A stretch of 64,000 bases of DNA from UBA4575 sp002386945 (lineage in GTDB: Bacteria > Pseudomonadota > Gammaproteobacteria > UBA4575). The stretch covers positions 1 to 64,000 of the forward strand of contig CALSUC010000003.1 in the NCBI GenBank assembly GCA_943789445.1, written 5' to 3'. This document shows, in pieces, positions 25,440-34,925 of the stretch. A program made the translations under genes and the position numbers. The notes beneath the pieces are model-generated. The model made no database searches, had not been told where the DNA came from, and saw only the letters and a program-made list of their open reading frames with translations. Positions within the stretch are counted from its first letter, which is position 1. Each line of letters begins with the position of its first letter.

Positions 25440-26633
25440 ATGAAAGCACCTATGTATCGATTTTTATTCGGCCTGGTCTTATTTAGCTCTCTCAGTGTTA
25501 CGGTTGCCTTTGGAAAGGCAGCTTGCGAAGGCTCAATAGTAGATTGTGGTACTACGCCTGAGGCTATATTTGATCAAAAGGGTCGGCTCTGGCTGGTTAA
25601 TATTCATCAAGGGTTTTTGTATCTACAGCACTCAGATAACCAAGCGCAAAGCTTTTCTACGCCAGTAAAAGTGAATGCCACTGTTGAGCGGATTGAGAGC
25701 AGGGGAGATTCAAGACCTCAAATTGCTGTAGATAAGGCGGGCCGTCTGTTTATTTCATGGATTCAGAAGACCGAAGGTAAATACGCAGGTCGCGTGAGAT
25801 TTACGCGTTCGCTAGATCAAGGGAAAAGCTTTGATGAAGTGCGCACGATTAATACCGATGAGGGGCTGATTGGCCATCGATTCGTACGTATGCAATTGGA
25901 TTCCGAAGGCAATATCTTATTGGCATGGCTGGATAAGCGAGATCGTGTTGCAGCGAAAAAGAAAGGCCAAGAATATCGTGGTACAGCGCTCTACTCAGTA
26001 CGCTCTAATGACCATGGTGTTAGTTTTAGCCCAAATACAAATCTAGCTAATCACAGCTGTGAATGTTGTCGTTTGGCTAGTGCAGTAGATGCGGAAGAGG
26101 GCATGTATCTTTTTTGGCGCATGATATTTAATAAAAATACACGTGATCACGCTCTCTTATACCTAGCTAAAGATCAGCCAGCTCAGCCTTTACTTAGAGC
26201 TAGTTATGATCAATGGCAAGTTGATGCCTGCCCACATCATGGCCCGGATATGGAATACATGGATGGCAAGCTGTTCCTGACTTGGTTTAGTCAGGGGGAT
26301 GCGCAGTCAGGACTGATGTATGCCTCGTATGACCCGCAAAGCAATCGCTTTAGCACAACACAGTCGCTTGATGCCTCACCACAGGCCTCGCACCCTCAGA
26401 TAGCAGGAAATGGTAAGCAGCTCTTTCAAGTATGGAAACGCTTTGATGGTGAGAAGACATTGATCTTGAGTAGGGTATCTTCTGATCAAGGGCAGAGCTG
26501 GTCAAAAGATAGGGTGTTAACTCAGACGGCTGGTTCATCCGATCATCCGATGTTGATTCGTATGCAACAGAAGGTCTATCTGTCTTGGCTTAGTGCAGAT
26601 GAAGGCTATCAATTATTAGCCTTGGAGTATTAA
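25440..26633 (+). CDS. Secreted BNR-repeat (sialidase-like fold) protein with Cys motifs
   Basis: A 397-residue exported protein (signal peptide ~1-25, ending AFG) is built from BNR/Asp-box-like repeats typical of a six-bladed propeller. Examples are SLDQGKSFDE, SNDHGVSFSP and SSDQGQSWSK. It lacks recognisable sialidase catalytic residues, so glycosidase activity is doubtful. A CECCR motif near residue 207 and CPHHGPD near 262 could bind a metal such as copper or form disulfides. It is divergent from a TonB receptor and followed after 2 bases by a TlpA-like gene, suggesting envelope metal or cofactor handling. That role is inference. Confidence 0.75.
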   Translation: MKAPMYRFLFGLVLFSSLSVTVAFGKAACEGSIVDCGTTPEAIFDQKGRLWLVNIHQGFLYLQHSDNQAQSFSTPVKVNATVERIESRGDSRPQIAVDKAGRLFISWIQKTEGKYAGRVRFTRSLDQGKSFDEVRTINTDEGLIGHRFVRMQLDSEGNILLAWLDKRDRVAAKKKGQEYRGTALYSVRSNDHGVSFSPNTNLANHSCECCRLASAVDAEEGMYLFWRMIFNKNTRDHALLYLAKDQPAQPLLRASYDQWQVDACPHHGPDMEYMDGKLFLTWFSQGDAQSGLMYASYDPQSNRFSTTQSLDASPQASHPQIAGNGKQLFQVWKRFDGEKTLILSRVSSDQGQSWSKDRVLTQTAGSSDHPMLIRMQQKVYLSWLSADEGYQLLALEY

Positions 26634-26635
26634 GC

Positions 26636-27112
26636 ATGCGTAGTCTACTCCAGCTAATGTTGCTCTCAATACTATCAATCTCTTCGGTGCAGGCTGAGCT
26701 GTTAGATTTTAAGCCTGATAGCCTCCCCAGCCTTGTTGAACGCCATGCGGGTGAGCATTTTTTACTCTTTGTTTGGTCTATTGACTGTCCTGCCTGTAAA
26801 AATGACCTAGCAAACCTCAGCAAGCTGAAGCAGGAGGTTCCTAACAATAGAATCATCCTACTCAATAGTGATGGTGAACTCAGTAGCGAAAAGGTAGCGC
26901 AGGCCATTGCAGAGTTCGGACTACAAGATTTAGAAAACTGGAAATTCGCCGATAGTGCAACCGCACGGTTGCGTTATAAACTAGATCAAAACTGGGCTGG
27001 GGAGCTGCCGCGTAGTTACTTTTATGCTGCAGACGGCTCACGCCGAGCGTTCTCTGGCAGCTTGGACGCGGATAGGCTGAAGGCGTGGTTGCTGCGAGAG
27101 CAGCAAAGGTGA
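26636..27112 (+). CDS. TlpA-like periplasmic thioredoxin-fold protein
   Basis: A 158-residue protein has a signal peptide (residues 1-20, ending VQA) and a TlpA/ResA-type domain. The active-site motif is CPAC in WSIDCPACKNDL, and the later GELPRSYFYAADGSRR strand holds the cis-Pro. It is translationally close (2 bases) to the BNR protein, whose CECCR and CPHH motifs may be its redox substrate. That pairing would explain their linkage but is inferred. A terminator follows at 27181. It resembles cytochrome-c-maturation thioredoxins in fold only. Confidence 0.82.
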   Translation: MRSLLQLMLLSILSISSVQAELLDFKPDSLPSLVERHAGEHFLLFVWSIDCPACKNDLANLSKLKQEVPNNRIILLNSDGELSSEKVAQAIAEFGLQDLENWKFADSATARLRYKLDQNWAGELPRSYFYAADGSRRAFSGSLDADRLKAWLLREQQR

Positions 27113-27180
27113 TGAGTGCAATGTAATTAAGCTGCTACTCATCACTAGCTACTGAGTCTTTACATGTTTTTTAATGCTAC

Positions 27181-27212
27181 GGCCTGAAACAGGGCCATTG
27201 GTTTTTATTTTT
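27181..27212 (+). terminator. Rho-independent terminator
   Basis: GGCCTG and CAGGGCC arms with a small loop are followed by a T-rich tract. It ends the BNR/TlpA-like transcript just before the convergent dps gene. Confidence 0.65.
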
Positions 27213-27214
27213 TA

Positions 27215-27685
27215 TTAACTACTAACAGCCCTTAACATCCATGCGGTCTTTTCGTGGATACGCATACGGTCAGAGACTAATGCAGCAGTAGACTCGTCGT
27301 CTGCTTTTTGTGCTACAGCTAAGACAGAACGACATACTTTGATGACTTTTTCATGGCTTATTTTTAAGATATCAATCATCTCATTAGTGCTAGGGACACC
27401 ATCGACCTCCTCAATACTGCTTAATTTTGAAAATTCTTTATAAGTGCCTGGTGCTGGCATATCGAGTGTTCTTATTCGTTCAGCCAAGTCATCTACTGCT
27501 ATCGCCAACTCGGTGTAGTGTTGCTCAAACATAGCATGCAGTTCTGGGAATTGAGGGCCTGTCACATTCCAATGAAAGTTATGAGTTTGTAGGTATAAGG
27601 TATAGGAATCAGCCAGTAAATGCCTTAAACCTTGTGATACCGCCTTGCGTGATGTTTCATCTAAACCAATATCGATGCTGCTCAT
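27215..27685 (-). CDS. dps: Dps-family ferritin-like DNA-protection protein
   Basis: This 156-residue protein forms dodecamers that oxidise and store iron with H2O2 and can protect DNA. The inter-subunit ferroxidase ligands are visible: His in QTHNFHWNVTGP, then the Asp and Glu of AIAVDDLAERIRTLD. Length and the central HAMFEQHYTEL helix match the Dps/MrgA family. The N-terminus is short and not lysine-rich, so DNA binding may be weak. It stands alone, with its own promoter region upstream (27686-27959) and a convergent operon downstream. Confidence 0.93.
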   Translation of the reverse strand: MSSIDIGLDETSRKAVSQGLRHLLADSYTLYLQTHNFHWNVTGPQFPELHAMFEQHYTELAIAVDDLAERIRTLDMPAPGTYKEFSKLSSIEEVDGVPSTNEMIDILKISHEKVIKVCRSVLAVAQKADDESTAALVSDRMRIHEKTAWMLRAVSS

Positions 27686-27959
27686 AGTGCGTTTCCCTTA
27701 AATAGTTTTAGTCGCATTCAATAGTTAAATTATATCACTAGTCTGCTGCGGGATATTACTTTTGTTTATTGAAAACCGCAGAATAGGGATTTCATGATTG
27801 GAGGCAATGGGGTTTGAGCTTAAGTCATTAATAATCAATAGCTTATCAGTCATTTATTCGGTGAAACAAAGCAATTGAAGCGTCTATGAGGATTGCTGCA
27901 GGTGTTAAATAACGAGGCGTGATTATATTTTCTCTATCTGACGTAGCAAATGAGACTGA

Positions 27960-28745
27960 TTAAAAGACCATGTAAATTCTGAAGGCTTTTGGTGTCATAT
28001 ACTTCAATGAACTGTGTGGCCGAACATGGTTGTAATAGTGCCTCCACGTATCGATTTCTGTTCTGGCTTGATCGAGAGATCTGAACCAATGTTGATTTAA
28101 ACATTCATTTCTAAATTTACCGTTCAAGCTTTCTATGAAGGCATTTTGAGTTGGTTTTCCTGGCTGAATAAAGCCGAGATTTACCCCTGCTTTTTTCTGC
28201 CAATAAAACATCGCCTTACTGATAAATTCAGTGCCGTTGTCACAGATAACTTGGTCAGGCTTACCTTGCGTTGCAAGAAGCTGGTCTAAAAATCGAGCCA
28301 CCTGAAAACCAGTTATTGAGAAGGAAACCAGTTGACCTAACATTTCTCGTGAGTAATCGTCAATGACGTTCAGTGTCCTGAACCGGCGACCATTACTCAA
28401 CTGATCGCTGACAAAGTCCATTGACCAGCGAATATTCTTCGCAATGGGAACCACCATTGGCATTCTTGGCCTCGTTAACTTCTTACGCTTTTTCGTTCGC
28501 ACCTGAAGTCCTTCTTCCGAGTAAATGCGGTAGGTTCGTTTCTTGTTCTTCACAAGACCTTCACCTCTAAGCAAAGTATGCAGGAATAAGTAGCCATAAC
28601 TGGCATGCATGATGCTCGCTTAACTTGAAATGGTGTTTAAGGTGCGTCACAACCTGCTTCTTATCAGCAGGCTTTACCACTTTTTTGAGAGAACATCCTT
28701 TATCGCTTCACATTTCAGCATCTTCTCAGCCAATCGCTTCTTCAT
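27960..28745 (-). pseudogene. Degraded IS3-family element (OrfB remnant)
   Basis: The minus strand keeps a long piece of an IS3-type transposase. The DDE core has the Asp of WSMDFVSD, the Asp of CDNGTEF and the Glu of ESLNGKFRNEC, and the C-terminal HYYNHVRPHSSL. The upstream part is broken. A short reading frame from 28745 (MKKRLAEKML) stops after 23 codons. A frame change is then needed to reach a KPADKKQVV segment, and about 40 residues of the normal OrfB N-terminus (before the YGY-HTLLRGEG motif) are missing. It is therefore an inactive remnant. The 11-base sequence GGTGTTAAATA occurs at both flanks (27901 and 28795). Confidence 0.85.
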
Positions 28746-28966
28746 CTTGAGATCTCCTAATACTTAGGTTGATTGGAAATCTCATCCTTGTCATGGTGTT
28801 AAATATGGGGGGAAGCTTACTCCCAAGCCTAAAATCGGCTTAGGCGAATAATCTTCTTATTTTGGGTTATTTGAGTGCGTTGATTCGGTATCAATGTGAT
28901 CTTGATATGGGGGATGCGAGGGTAGGAGGGGAATTGCTGTTAAGCCTAGACTAGGCTAACTAATAA
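28746..28966. other. Gap between IS remnant and recQ
   Basis: No gene is seen. The gap holds the outer end of the IS remnant, two AGCCTA-type hairpins (about 28830-28850 and a perfect 7-1-7 palindrome at 28943-28957) next to the recQ stop, either of which might aid termination. Confidence 0.4.
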
Positions 28967-30781
28967 TTATGATTCTAAAGCGGGTGAGAATATGGCGTAG
29001 TATTTCTCAAGCTTTTTTTCACCCACGCCATTTATCTGTAGAAACTCTTGTTGGCTCTTTGGTCTATTTAATGCGATCTCATGCAGTGTTCTGTCGTTAA
29101 AGATGACAAAGGCTGGGACACCTTCCTGACGTGCAATTTGCAACCTAATGTTTTTAAGCTCCTGAAGTAAATTTCGGCTAGTGCCATCTAATTCAATCTC
29201 TGGGGCATTCGTTCTCGCACGTTGTGTGGAGGTCGACTTGTGTTGCTGGTCATTGGCCCTCGCCATGAAAAGTGTCTCGCCATTCATGATCGCCTGTGTA
29301 CTTCCTTTGAGCTCGATTGCGCCATATTTTTCTAGGTTCACACGCAGCAAATCAAAGGCAATCATCTGGCGTATTAAGGTCTGTAGAAGCGGCTTTGATT
29401 GACTAGAGGCACTACCAAAGCTGTTTAATAGATGATGCGAGCGTGTCTTGATCTTTTCATTCTCTGCACCCCTAAGCACGTCAATAATATGAACCACGCC
29501 AAAGCTTTGTCCGGTTTCCCTTATAGTCGTGATGATTAACTTCGCAAGCGCCGAATAATCTTCTACCTTCGGTGGATTGAGGCAGTTATCACAATTACCA
29601 CAGGCCTCAGAGTCTTCATCAAAATATGATAAGAGCGCTAATCTGCGACAAGAGCTGGTCTCACAATAACCCAGTAGGGCTTGCAGTCTCTTGTACTCCA
29701 ATAGCTTGAACTGCTCACTGCTAGTGCTCTCAAAGATCATTTTTTGGCGCTTGATTAAATCTTGAAAGCCATAATACATCAGTGTTTCAGAGGCATGGCC
29801 ATCACGCCCAGCGCGACCTATCTCTTGATAGAAGGCCTCGATGCTACCGGGTAAACCAACATGAATAACATAGCGCACGTCTGGCTTATCTATGCCCATG
29901 CCGAATGCGATGGTGGCGACCATCACCACATCTTTTTCGGTCATGAACTTATCCTGCGCATTCTTTCTATATTCTGGTGATTTTCCAGCGTGATAGGCAA
30001 CGGCATTAAAGCCATTTTGCTGGAGTAGGGTAGCCACCTCTTCAGTCTCTTTTCTGGACAGGCAGTAAATAATGCCACTTAAGCCTTTCTTCGATTCAAG
30101 GTATTCAAGCAGCTTATCTTTAAAGCCAGATTTTGCTTCTACCGCTAACGATAAGTTCGGCCTATCGAATCCAGTCAGCGTGACATCACACTCTCTATTA
30201 AACAGGTTGGTGCATATATCGGCACGTGTGGCCTTGTCTGCGGTAGCCGTAAAGGCTGCTAGTCTAGCGTTGGGGAAATGAGTCTTTAACTCAGATAAAG
30301 CCTCATAGGCAGGCCTGAAATCTGCACCCCATTTTGAAATACAGTGGGCCTCATCAATCACAAACATACCGATCGGAAGCCTCTGCAACGAGGCGATCAT
30401 ACGTTCCGTCATTAAGCGCTCTGGGCTTAGGTATAAGATCTTGGATGTATTTGAAGAGAAGCGCTTCCACTCCTGAACATTTTGCTCATAAGACTGTGCT
30501 GAATGTATTTTGCTGACCTCGATGCCACTGCGTTCTAGGCCAGCGGCCTGATCATTAATTAAGGCCACTAAGGGAGAGATAATGATAGTGCGAAAGTCTG
30601 ATAATACGGCGGGTAACTGATAGCACAATGACTTACCTGAGCCAGTTGGCATCACGACTAAGACATGCTCCCCAGCCAGTATCTTTTCGATGACATGAAA
30701 CTGTTCATGTCTGAAGCTTTCATAGCCAAAGTATTTCTTCAATTGAGCCTTAAGCTGCTCTTCGGTATGACTACTCTTCAT
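28967..30781 (-). CDS. recQ: ATP-dependent DNA helicase RecQ
   Basis: The ATG at 30781 (MKSSHTEEQL) gives 604 residues, the usual RecQ length; an upstream ATG would add an atypical leader. The helicase core has Walker A MPTGSGKS (44-51), DEAH (143-146) and the GRAGRDGH motif VI. The RQC part has the zinc Cys cluster (CETSSCRR, CGNCDNC). A C-terminal HRDC domain (LLQELKNIRLQIARQ) follows. RecQ unwinds 3'-5' at stalled forks and in the RecF pathway. It is divergent from ycaO. Its neighbours suggest no operon. Confidence 0.95.
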   Translation of the reverse strand: MKSSHTEEQLKAQLKKYFGYESFRHEQFHVIEKILAGEHVLVVMPTGSGKSLCYQLPAVLSDFRTIIISPLVALINDQAAGLERSGIEVSKIHSAQSYEQNVQEWKRFSSNTSKILYLSPERLMTERMIASLQRLPIGMFVIDEAHCISKWGADFRPAYEALSELKTHFPNARLAAFTATADKATRADICTNLFNRECDVTLTGFDRPNLSLAVEAKSGFKDKLLEYLESKKGLSGIIYCLSRKETEEVATLLQQNGFNAVAYHAGKSPEYRKNAQDKFMTEKDVVMVATIAFGMGIDKPDVRYVIHVGLPGSIEAFYQEIGRAGRDGHASETLMYYGFQDLIKRQKMIFESTSSEQFKLLEYKRLQALLGYCETSSCRRLALLSYFDEDSEACGNCDNCLNPPKVEDYSALAKLIITTIRETGQSFGVVHIIDVLRGAENEKIKTRSHHLLNSFGSASSQSKPLLQTLIRQMIAFDLLRVNLEKYGAIELKGSTQAIMNGETLFMARANDQQHKSTSTQRARTNAPEIELDGTSRNLLQELKNIRLQIARQEGVPAFVIFNDRTLHEIALNRPKSQQEFLQINGVGEKKLEKYYAIFSPALES

Positions 30782-30952
30782 AGGGTCGGGTCTAATTAAT
30801 ATCCATCGGTATATAAAAGGCTCAAAGATTACTCGCGTAAACGGACTAAACTTTTCCATTTCCGTATTATCGGGTTGGGGCGGCATTGTCTCATAGTTAA
30901 AACTGCGAGCCTGCTATTATGTGAGATTGTTTTTTTGGACAGAAGGGTGATG

Positions 30953-32683
30953 ATGGAAAAGACGCTGATTAAGGGAAAAGATAGAGACTTGGAGTCGAGT
31001 ATTGCGTCTATGCAGGGGCAATTGATGACCTTGGGTTTTGATATCGAAGAAGTGTCTTGGCTTAACCCCGTTGAAGGCGTGTATTCAGTCCATATTCGAG
31101 ATAAACAATGTCATACGCTCTTCACTAATGGCAAAGGTAGTTCAAAAAAAGCCTGTCTAGCCAGTGCCTTAGGTGAGTTCTTTGAGCGCTTAAGCTGTAA
31201 TTATTTCTTTGCCGATTATTACCTTGGCGAAGCCATTAGTCAGCACGCATTTGTGCATTATCCTAATGAACGATGGTTTGAGCTGGCGGCCAATCAGCGA
31301 CCAGAAGGCTTAATGAATGACAGTTTATGGGCCTATTTTGATCCAGAACAGAACTTAGACCCTGCCAACCTATTCGATACCAACTCGGGGGCAGGTGAGC
31401 GTGGTATCTGTGCCTTGCCCTTTGAGCAATTATCGACCCAACAAACGGTCTATATCCCAGTCAATGTGATCGCCAATATCTTTGTCAGTAATGGCATGTC
31501 AGCGGGCAATACGCCTGCCGAAGCCAAGGTACAGGCCCTGTCAGAGATATGTGAGCGCTATGTTAAGCATCGGGTGATCTCAGAAGGCCTATGCCTACCC
31601 GATATCCCACAGACAGTGATTGAGCGCTTTCCAGCGATTGCCCAATCGATCCAAGCGATTGAAGATTACGGTTATCGCCTGAAAGTAGCCGATGCCTCAT
31701 TGAATGGTATCTATCCGGTGGTCAGTGTGACCTTGATTAACCCCAAAGATGGCTCTGTATTCGCCTCATTTGGCGCACACCCCTGTTTTGAAGTGGCATT
31801 AGAGCGAACAGTGACCGAATTACTGCAAGGCCGAGAGCTCAATCAAATGGACGTGTTTCAACCACCGGTCTTTGATCTAGATGCAGTTGCGTCACCACAG
31901 AATATCGAGATGCACTTTATTGACTCCAGTGGCGATATTTCGAATGACTTTTTCCGCTCAAAGCCAGACTACGAATACTGTGATTGGAATACTGAAACTA
32001 CAACAGAACAGGAATATCAGGCCTTAACGGCACTGATTCATGAGCAGGGCTATCAAATATATTGCGCAGACTATAACCATCTTGGTGTAGCGGCTTGCCG
32101 TATCTTGGTGCCGGGCATGTCCGATATCTATCCGGTTGATGAGCTGCTCTGGGAAAATAACAATGAAGGGGCGATCTTTCGAGCAAGCCTGTTAAATCTC
32201 AACAAAGCCGATTCCGCCGACTTGCAGGCCTTACTCGATGGCCTAGAGCAGGGTGGTTATAACGATCAGACTCTAGTAGCACAGTTCATTGGCCTGTTGC
32301 CGGACGCAGATAGCGTCTGGGCAAGACTTCGCCTTGGCGAGGTTAAGGCGATGCTGTGTCTAGCCTTGCAGGCTGAAACAGCCTTAGAGTGGGTCGAGTG
32401 GTGTCTAGCCTTAGAAGACCTAAGTGAACAGCAACTGAAACACTACCGCTGCGTTAAAGCCCTATTAGAGATTAAGTGGCATAACGATCGTGAATACACT
32501 GACTATATGGAGGGTCTAGCCCTGTTATACGGGCAACAGACAGCAGAGGATGCCTTCGCTGTGGTACAGGTTGAAACGTCATTTAAGGGTTTAACCGCAC
32601 CAGACTTGGCACTGAAAGGCATGAAGCAACATCATTGCTTATTAGAGGCTTATGAAAAATTAAATAAGGTGAAGATAAATTAA
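30953..32683 (+). CDS. ycaO: YcaO-domain protein (RimO accessory factor type)
   Basis: The ATG at 30953 (MEKTLIKGKD), behind AGAAGGG, matches the start of E. coli YcaO and gives 577 residues. GKGSSKKACLASALGEFFERLSCNY and AEAKVQALSEICERYVKHR are the ATP-binding YcaO signatures, and the C-terminal TPR-like region with the final EAYEKLNK helix is present. E. coli YcaO influences beta-methylthiolation of ribosomal protein S12 through RimO. No peptide-natural-product genes are nearby, so it is the housekeeping type. It faces recQ divergently and a terminator follows. Confidence 0.93.
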   Translation: MEKTLIKGKDRDLESSIASMQGQLMTLGFDIEEVSWLNPVEGVYSVHIRDKQCHTLFTNGKGSSKKACLASALGEFFERLSCNYFFADYYLGEAISQHAFVHYPNERWFELAANQRPEGLMNDSLWAYFDPEQNLDPANLFDTNSGAGERGICALPFEQLSTQQTVYIPVNVIANIFVSNGMSAGNTPAEAKVQALSEICERYVKHRVISEGLCLPDIPQTVIERFPAIAQSIQAIEDYGYRLKVADASLNGIYPVVSVTLINPKDGSVFASFGAHPCFEVALERTVTELLQGRELNQMDVFQPPVFDLDAVASPQNIEMHFIDSSGDISNDFFRSKPDYEYCDWNTETTTEQEYQALTALIHEQGYQIYCADYNHLGVAACRILVPGMSDIYPVDELLWENNNEGAIFRASLLNLNKADSADLQALLDGLEQGGYNDQTLVAQFIGLLPDADSVWARLRLGEVKAMLCLALQAETALEWVEWCLALEDLSEQQLKHYRCVKALLEIKWHNDREYTDYMEGLALLYGQQTAEDAFAVVQVETSFKGLTAPDLALKGMKQHHCLLEAYEKLNKVKIN

Positions 32684-32715
32684 TAGGGAGCTTTAGTACC
32701 GAACTGTGGACAGTC

Positions 32716-32754
32716 TACAAGTAGGGCATTAGTTTAAATTAATGCCTTACTTGT
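32716..32754. terminator. Bidirectional terminator between ycaO and the aminotransferase
   Basis: Long arms TACAAGTAGGGCATTA and TAATGCCTTACTTGTA (one bulge) form a stable stem between two convergent genes. Confidence 0.7.
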
Positions 32755-32791
32755 ATCCCTACAAACAGCCTCTTCAATACTTTTGACAGAC

Positions 32792-34171
32792 TTATCTGCC
32801 GTACATATCTAATCCAGGGAGAGGTCGATGATACTGGGCAACCTCTGCATAGGTCTTGGATGCAGCGGAGATTCCCTTATCACTGTCAATTGGCAGTCCA
32901 GCTTCTTCAGCCGACTTCAAAAAGGCTATTGAAGCCATAAGCGCATGTTGCGGTTGTATACCGCCCGTTGCACAGAGTCGCCAGCCCATATCTGGATAGC
33001 CAGGAATAGCGGCCGCTTCTACGGCATGCTTGAAGTACATTATGCTTAACACTTCCATGATTTTTTTCTCGCCATAACCTTCTGGTGCTTTGATGGCGGT
33101 TACTGCATTAGATGCAATACTGCTATCTTTTGCGACTAACTCAAAGCCTGCAGCCTGTACGGCAGAGCGGAAGATTTCAGAACAATCTTTATGACGCTCG
33201 CAAACGCGTTCAATACCTTCGATCGCAAGCGAATCTAGAGCCACAGCGAATTGGGCGTAATTTCCTGGCGTTTCGATGTGTAGACCATTAGTTTCCATGG
33301 CCTCAATCATCTTACTAAGGTTAAGGTAGTGTTGGCCTTTTTTAACCCCCGCTTCTTCCATCTGTTGTGCAGACTCACGAATTTTCTGCACAGCTTTTGG
33401 GCTGAGCGTAATCATTCCGATACCAGGCGTACCCATCATACCTTTTTGGCTACAACCCACGAGCATGTCGATTCCCATTTCAGTCATAGAGCATGGCATG
33501 CTGGCAATAGAAGAAATACCGTCAATAACGAGAAGTGCTGGGTGTTTTAGTTCATCCAGTAAGTCACGTAACTTCTTAGGGTTAGTAGTCACCCCTGCGC
33601 CTGTTTCGTTCTGTGGAGCCATCACCATCTTGATGTTGCCTTCAGTGTCATTGGCTAACATTTCGCGGCATTGATCCAATGGCAGGTCTCCGCCTAGTTC
33701 GCCTTTCAGACGAATCACGCCTCTGCCTAAGTTTTCAACGCAATTTCCCATTGCCATACTGAACCAGCCTATCTCTAGGGTTAGGATGACTGGCTTGTCG
33801 GAATTCACTTCGTCTGGAGTTTGCAGAGCGCCAGCAGCAGCTTCTGTAGCAGCCGTGCCAGAACCAGTGAAGAACAAAGCCTTACCGCCTTCTTGCATAT
33901 CCACTAATTTCGCATACTCCTCGCGAACCGTTGTAAAAAAATCCGCGACGCCTGGACCCCGCATACCTCTTGTTTGGTTAGATGAAAATTGAGAAACCAA
34001 TTCAGACCCAAAGGCGGGGCCAGGTGTCACGTTTACGATCTTATTATGTGGAGACCACACATAAGACTTATCGTTAAGAAAGTCGCCACTAGGCGCTTCC
34101 ATCTGATTAGATTCGATAAGACGTCTAAGCCCGGAAAGTGGAGAGATTAATTCATTTGTTTGTTTCGTCAT
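32792..34171 (-). CDS. Class V PLP-dependent aminotransferase
   Basis: A 459-residue fold-type I enzyme of the serine-glyoxylate / alanine-glyoxylate / 2-aminoethylphosphonate transaminase group. GSGTAATEAAAG binds the PLP phosphate side, Asp217 (LLVIDGISS) contacts the pyridine N, and Lys243 in SQKGMMGTPG should form the Schiff base. PGPAFGSELV resembles the N-terminal PGPT motif of this class. The protein is about 80 residues longer than usual, with an N-terminal extension of ~45 residues. The real substrate cannot be read from the sequence. It stands alone, with an unusually long structured leader. Confidence 0.85.
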   Translation of the reverse strand: MTKQTNELISPLSGLRRLIESNQMEAPSGDFLNDKSYVWSPHNKIVNVTPGPAFGSELVSQFSSNQTRGMRGPGVADFFTTVREEYAKLVDMQEGGKALFFTGSGTAATEAAAGALQTPDEVNSDKPVILTLEIGWFSMAMGNCVENLGRGVIRLKGELGGDLPLDQCREMLANDTEGNIKMVMAPQNETGAGVTTNPKKLRDLLDELKHPALLVIDGISSIASMPCSMTEMGIDMLVGCSQKGMMGTPGIGMITLSPKAVQKIRESAQQMEEAGVKKGQHYLNLSKMIEAMETNGLHIETPGNYAQFAVALDSLAIEGIERVCERHKDCSEIFRSAVQAAGFELVAKDSSIASNAVTAIKAPEGYGEKKIMEVLSIMYFKHAVEAAAIPGYPDMGWRLCATGGIQPQHALMASIAFLKSAEEAGLPIDSDKGISAASKTYAEVAQYHRPLPGLDMYGR

Positions 34172-34440
34172 TTTTAAGTAACCCTAAGTATGTACATATT
34201 TTACGTTTCTGATAATGAACAAAAGGCTCGAAACAAACCATCCAGAAAGCGAGCCAAATTGCCTTGATAACCTATGTGAATAGGGATACTAGCTATGCTC
34301 CGTCTTCCGCAGTGCTTTTGAACACAGCCTTTTTCAATAAACAGCGATGTTATCACCGTGAACCTCGAGAGAAAAGTTAGAGACAGACTTTAATGAAAGG
34401 AATAATGGTAAAGCTAGAAGTCAAACACAATATAATTAAG
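34172..34440 (-). promoter_or_regulatory. Long structured 5' leader of the aminotransferase gene
   Basis: On the minus strand a terminator-like hairpin (GGCTCG at 34250-34255 with CGAGCC at 34225-34230, then TTTTG) lies 54 bases before the start codon. Upstream are a CCTAT/ATAGG hairpin near 34270-34284 and further pairable segments. This arrangement suggests attenuation or a riboswitch. I do not recognise a known aptamer. Confidence 0.4.
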
Positions 34441-34527
34441 CGGGTTGGTGTTAATCATAGATAGGTAGGTTTCTTTTTTATTGATGTATAGTGGCCGCGC
34501 CTAATACCAATTTAAATAGTAACCGAC

Positions 34528-34905
34528 ATGACCAATACCCCTGACAACAAGAATAGTGCAGCCAGCGATATACCGGCAGGGCATCGCGTAGTAGAAATAC
34601 CGGAAGAACCGGTCGAGCTATACAAAGTATTAAAATTTGAAGGGCTGGCCAGCAGCGGTGGTGAAGCCAAATCATTCGTAGCCTCGGGCCAAGTATTGGT
34701 CAATTACGCGGTAGAAAGGCAGAAGCGCAAAAAGATCGGTCACGGTGACACCATCGAATTTAATAATGAAAAAATCTACATCCAGCTAGCAAAGCCAGCA
34801 GCAACCGATGCAGAGGCGAAAGCCAGCACAGATGAAGTTAAGCCAGACGTTGACGCAGAGCAAGACCCCGCGAACGCAGCCGTTGATAAAACCAGCGCCA
34901 ATTAG
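34528..34905 (+). CDS. S4-domain RNA-binding protein (YbcJ-like)
   Basis: A 125-residue protein has a single S4 RNA-binding domain of the small YbcJ type: YKVLKFEGLASSGGEAKSF, VNYAVERQKRKKIGHGD, TIEFNNEKIYI. Such proteins probably bind structured RNA, but partners are unknown. The N-terminal ~25 residues and the Ala/Asp-rich C-terminal tail (from residue ~90) are extra and low in complexity. It is followed after 20 bases by the DUF1456 gene, so the two likely form an operon. Its promoter region is the 34441-34527 stretch, AT-rich with TATAGTGG near 34487. Confidence 0.88.
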   Translation: MTNTPDNKNSAASDIPAGHRVVEIPEEPVELYKVLKFEGLASSGGEAKSFVASGQVLVNYAVERQKRKKIGHGDTIEFNNEKIYIQLAKPAATDAEAKASTDEVKPDVDAEQDPANAAVDKTSAN

Positions 34906-34925
34906 CAGAAAAAGGAATAGAAAAA

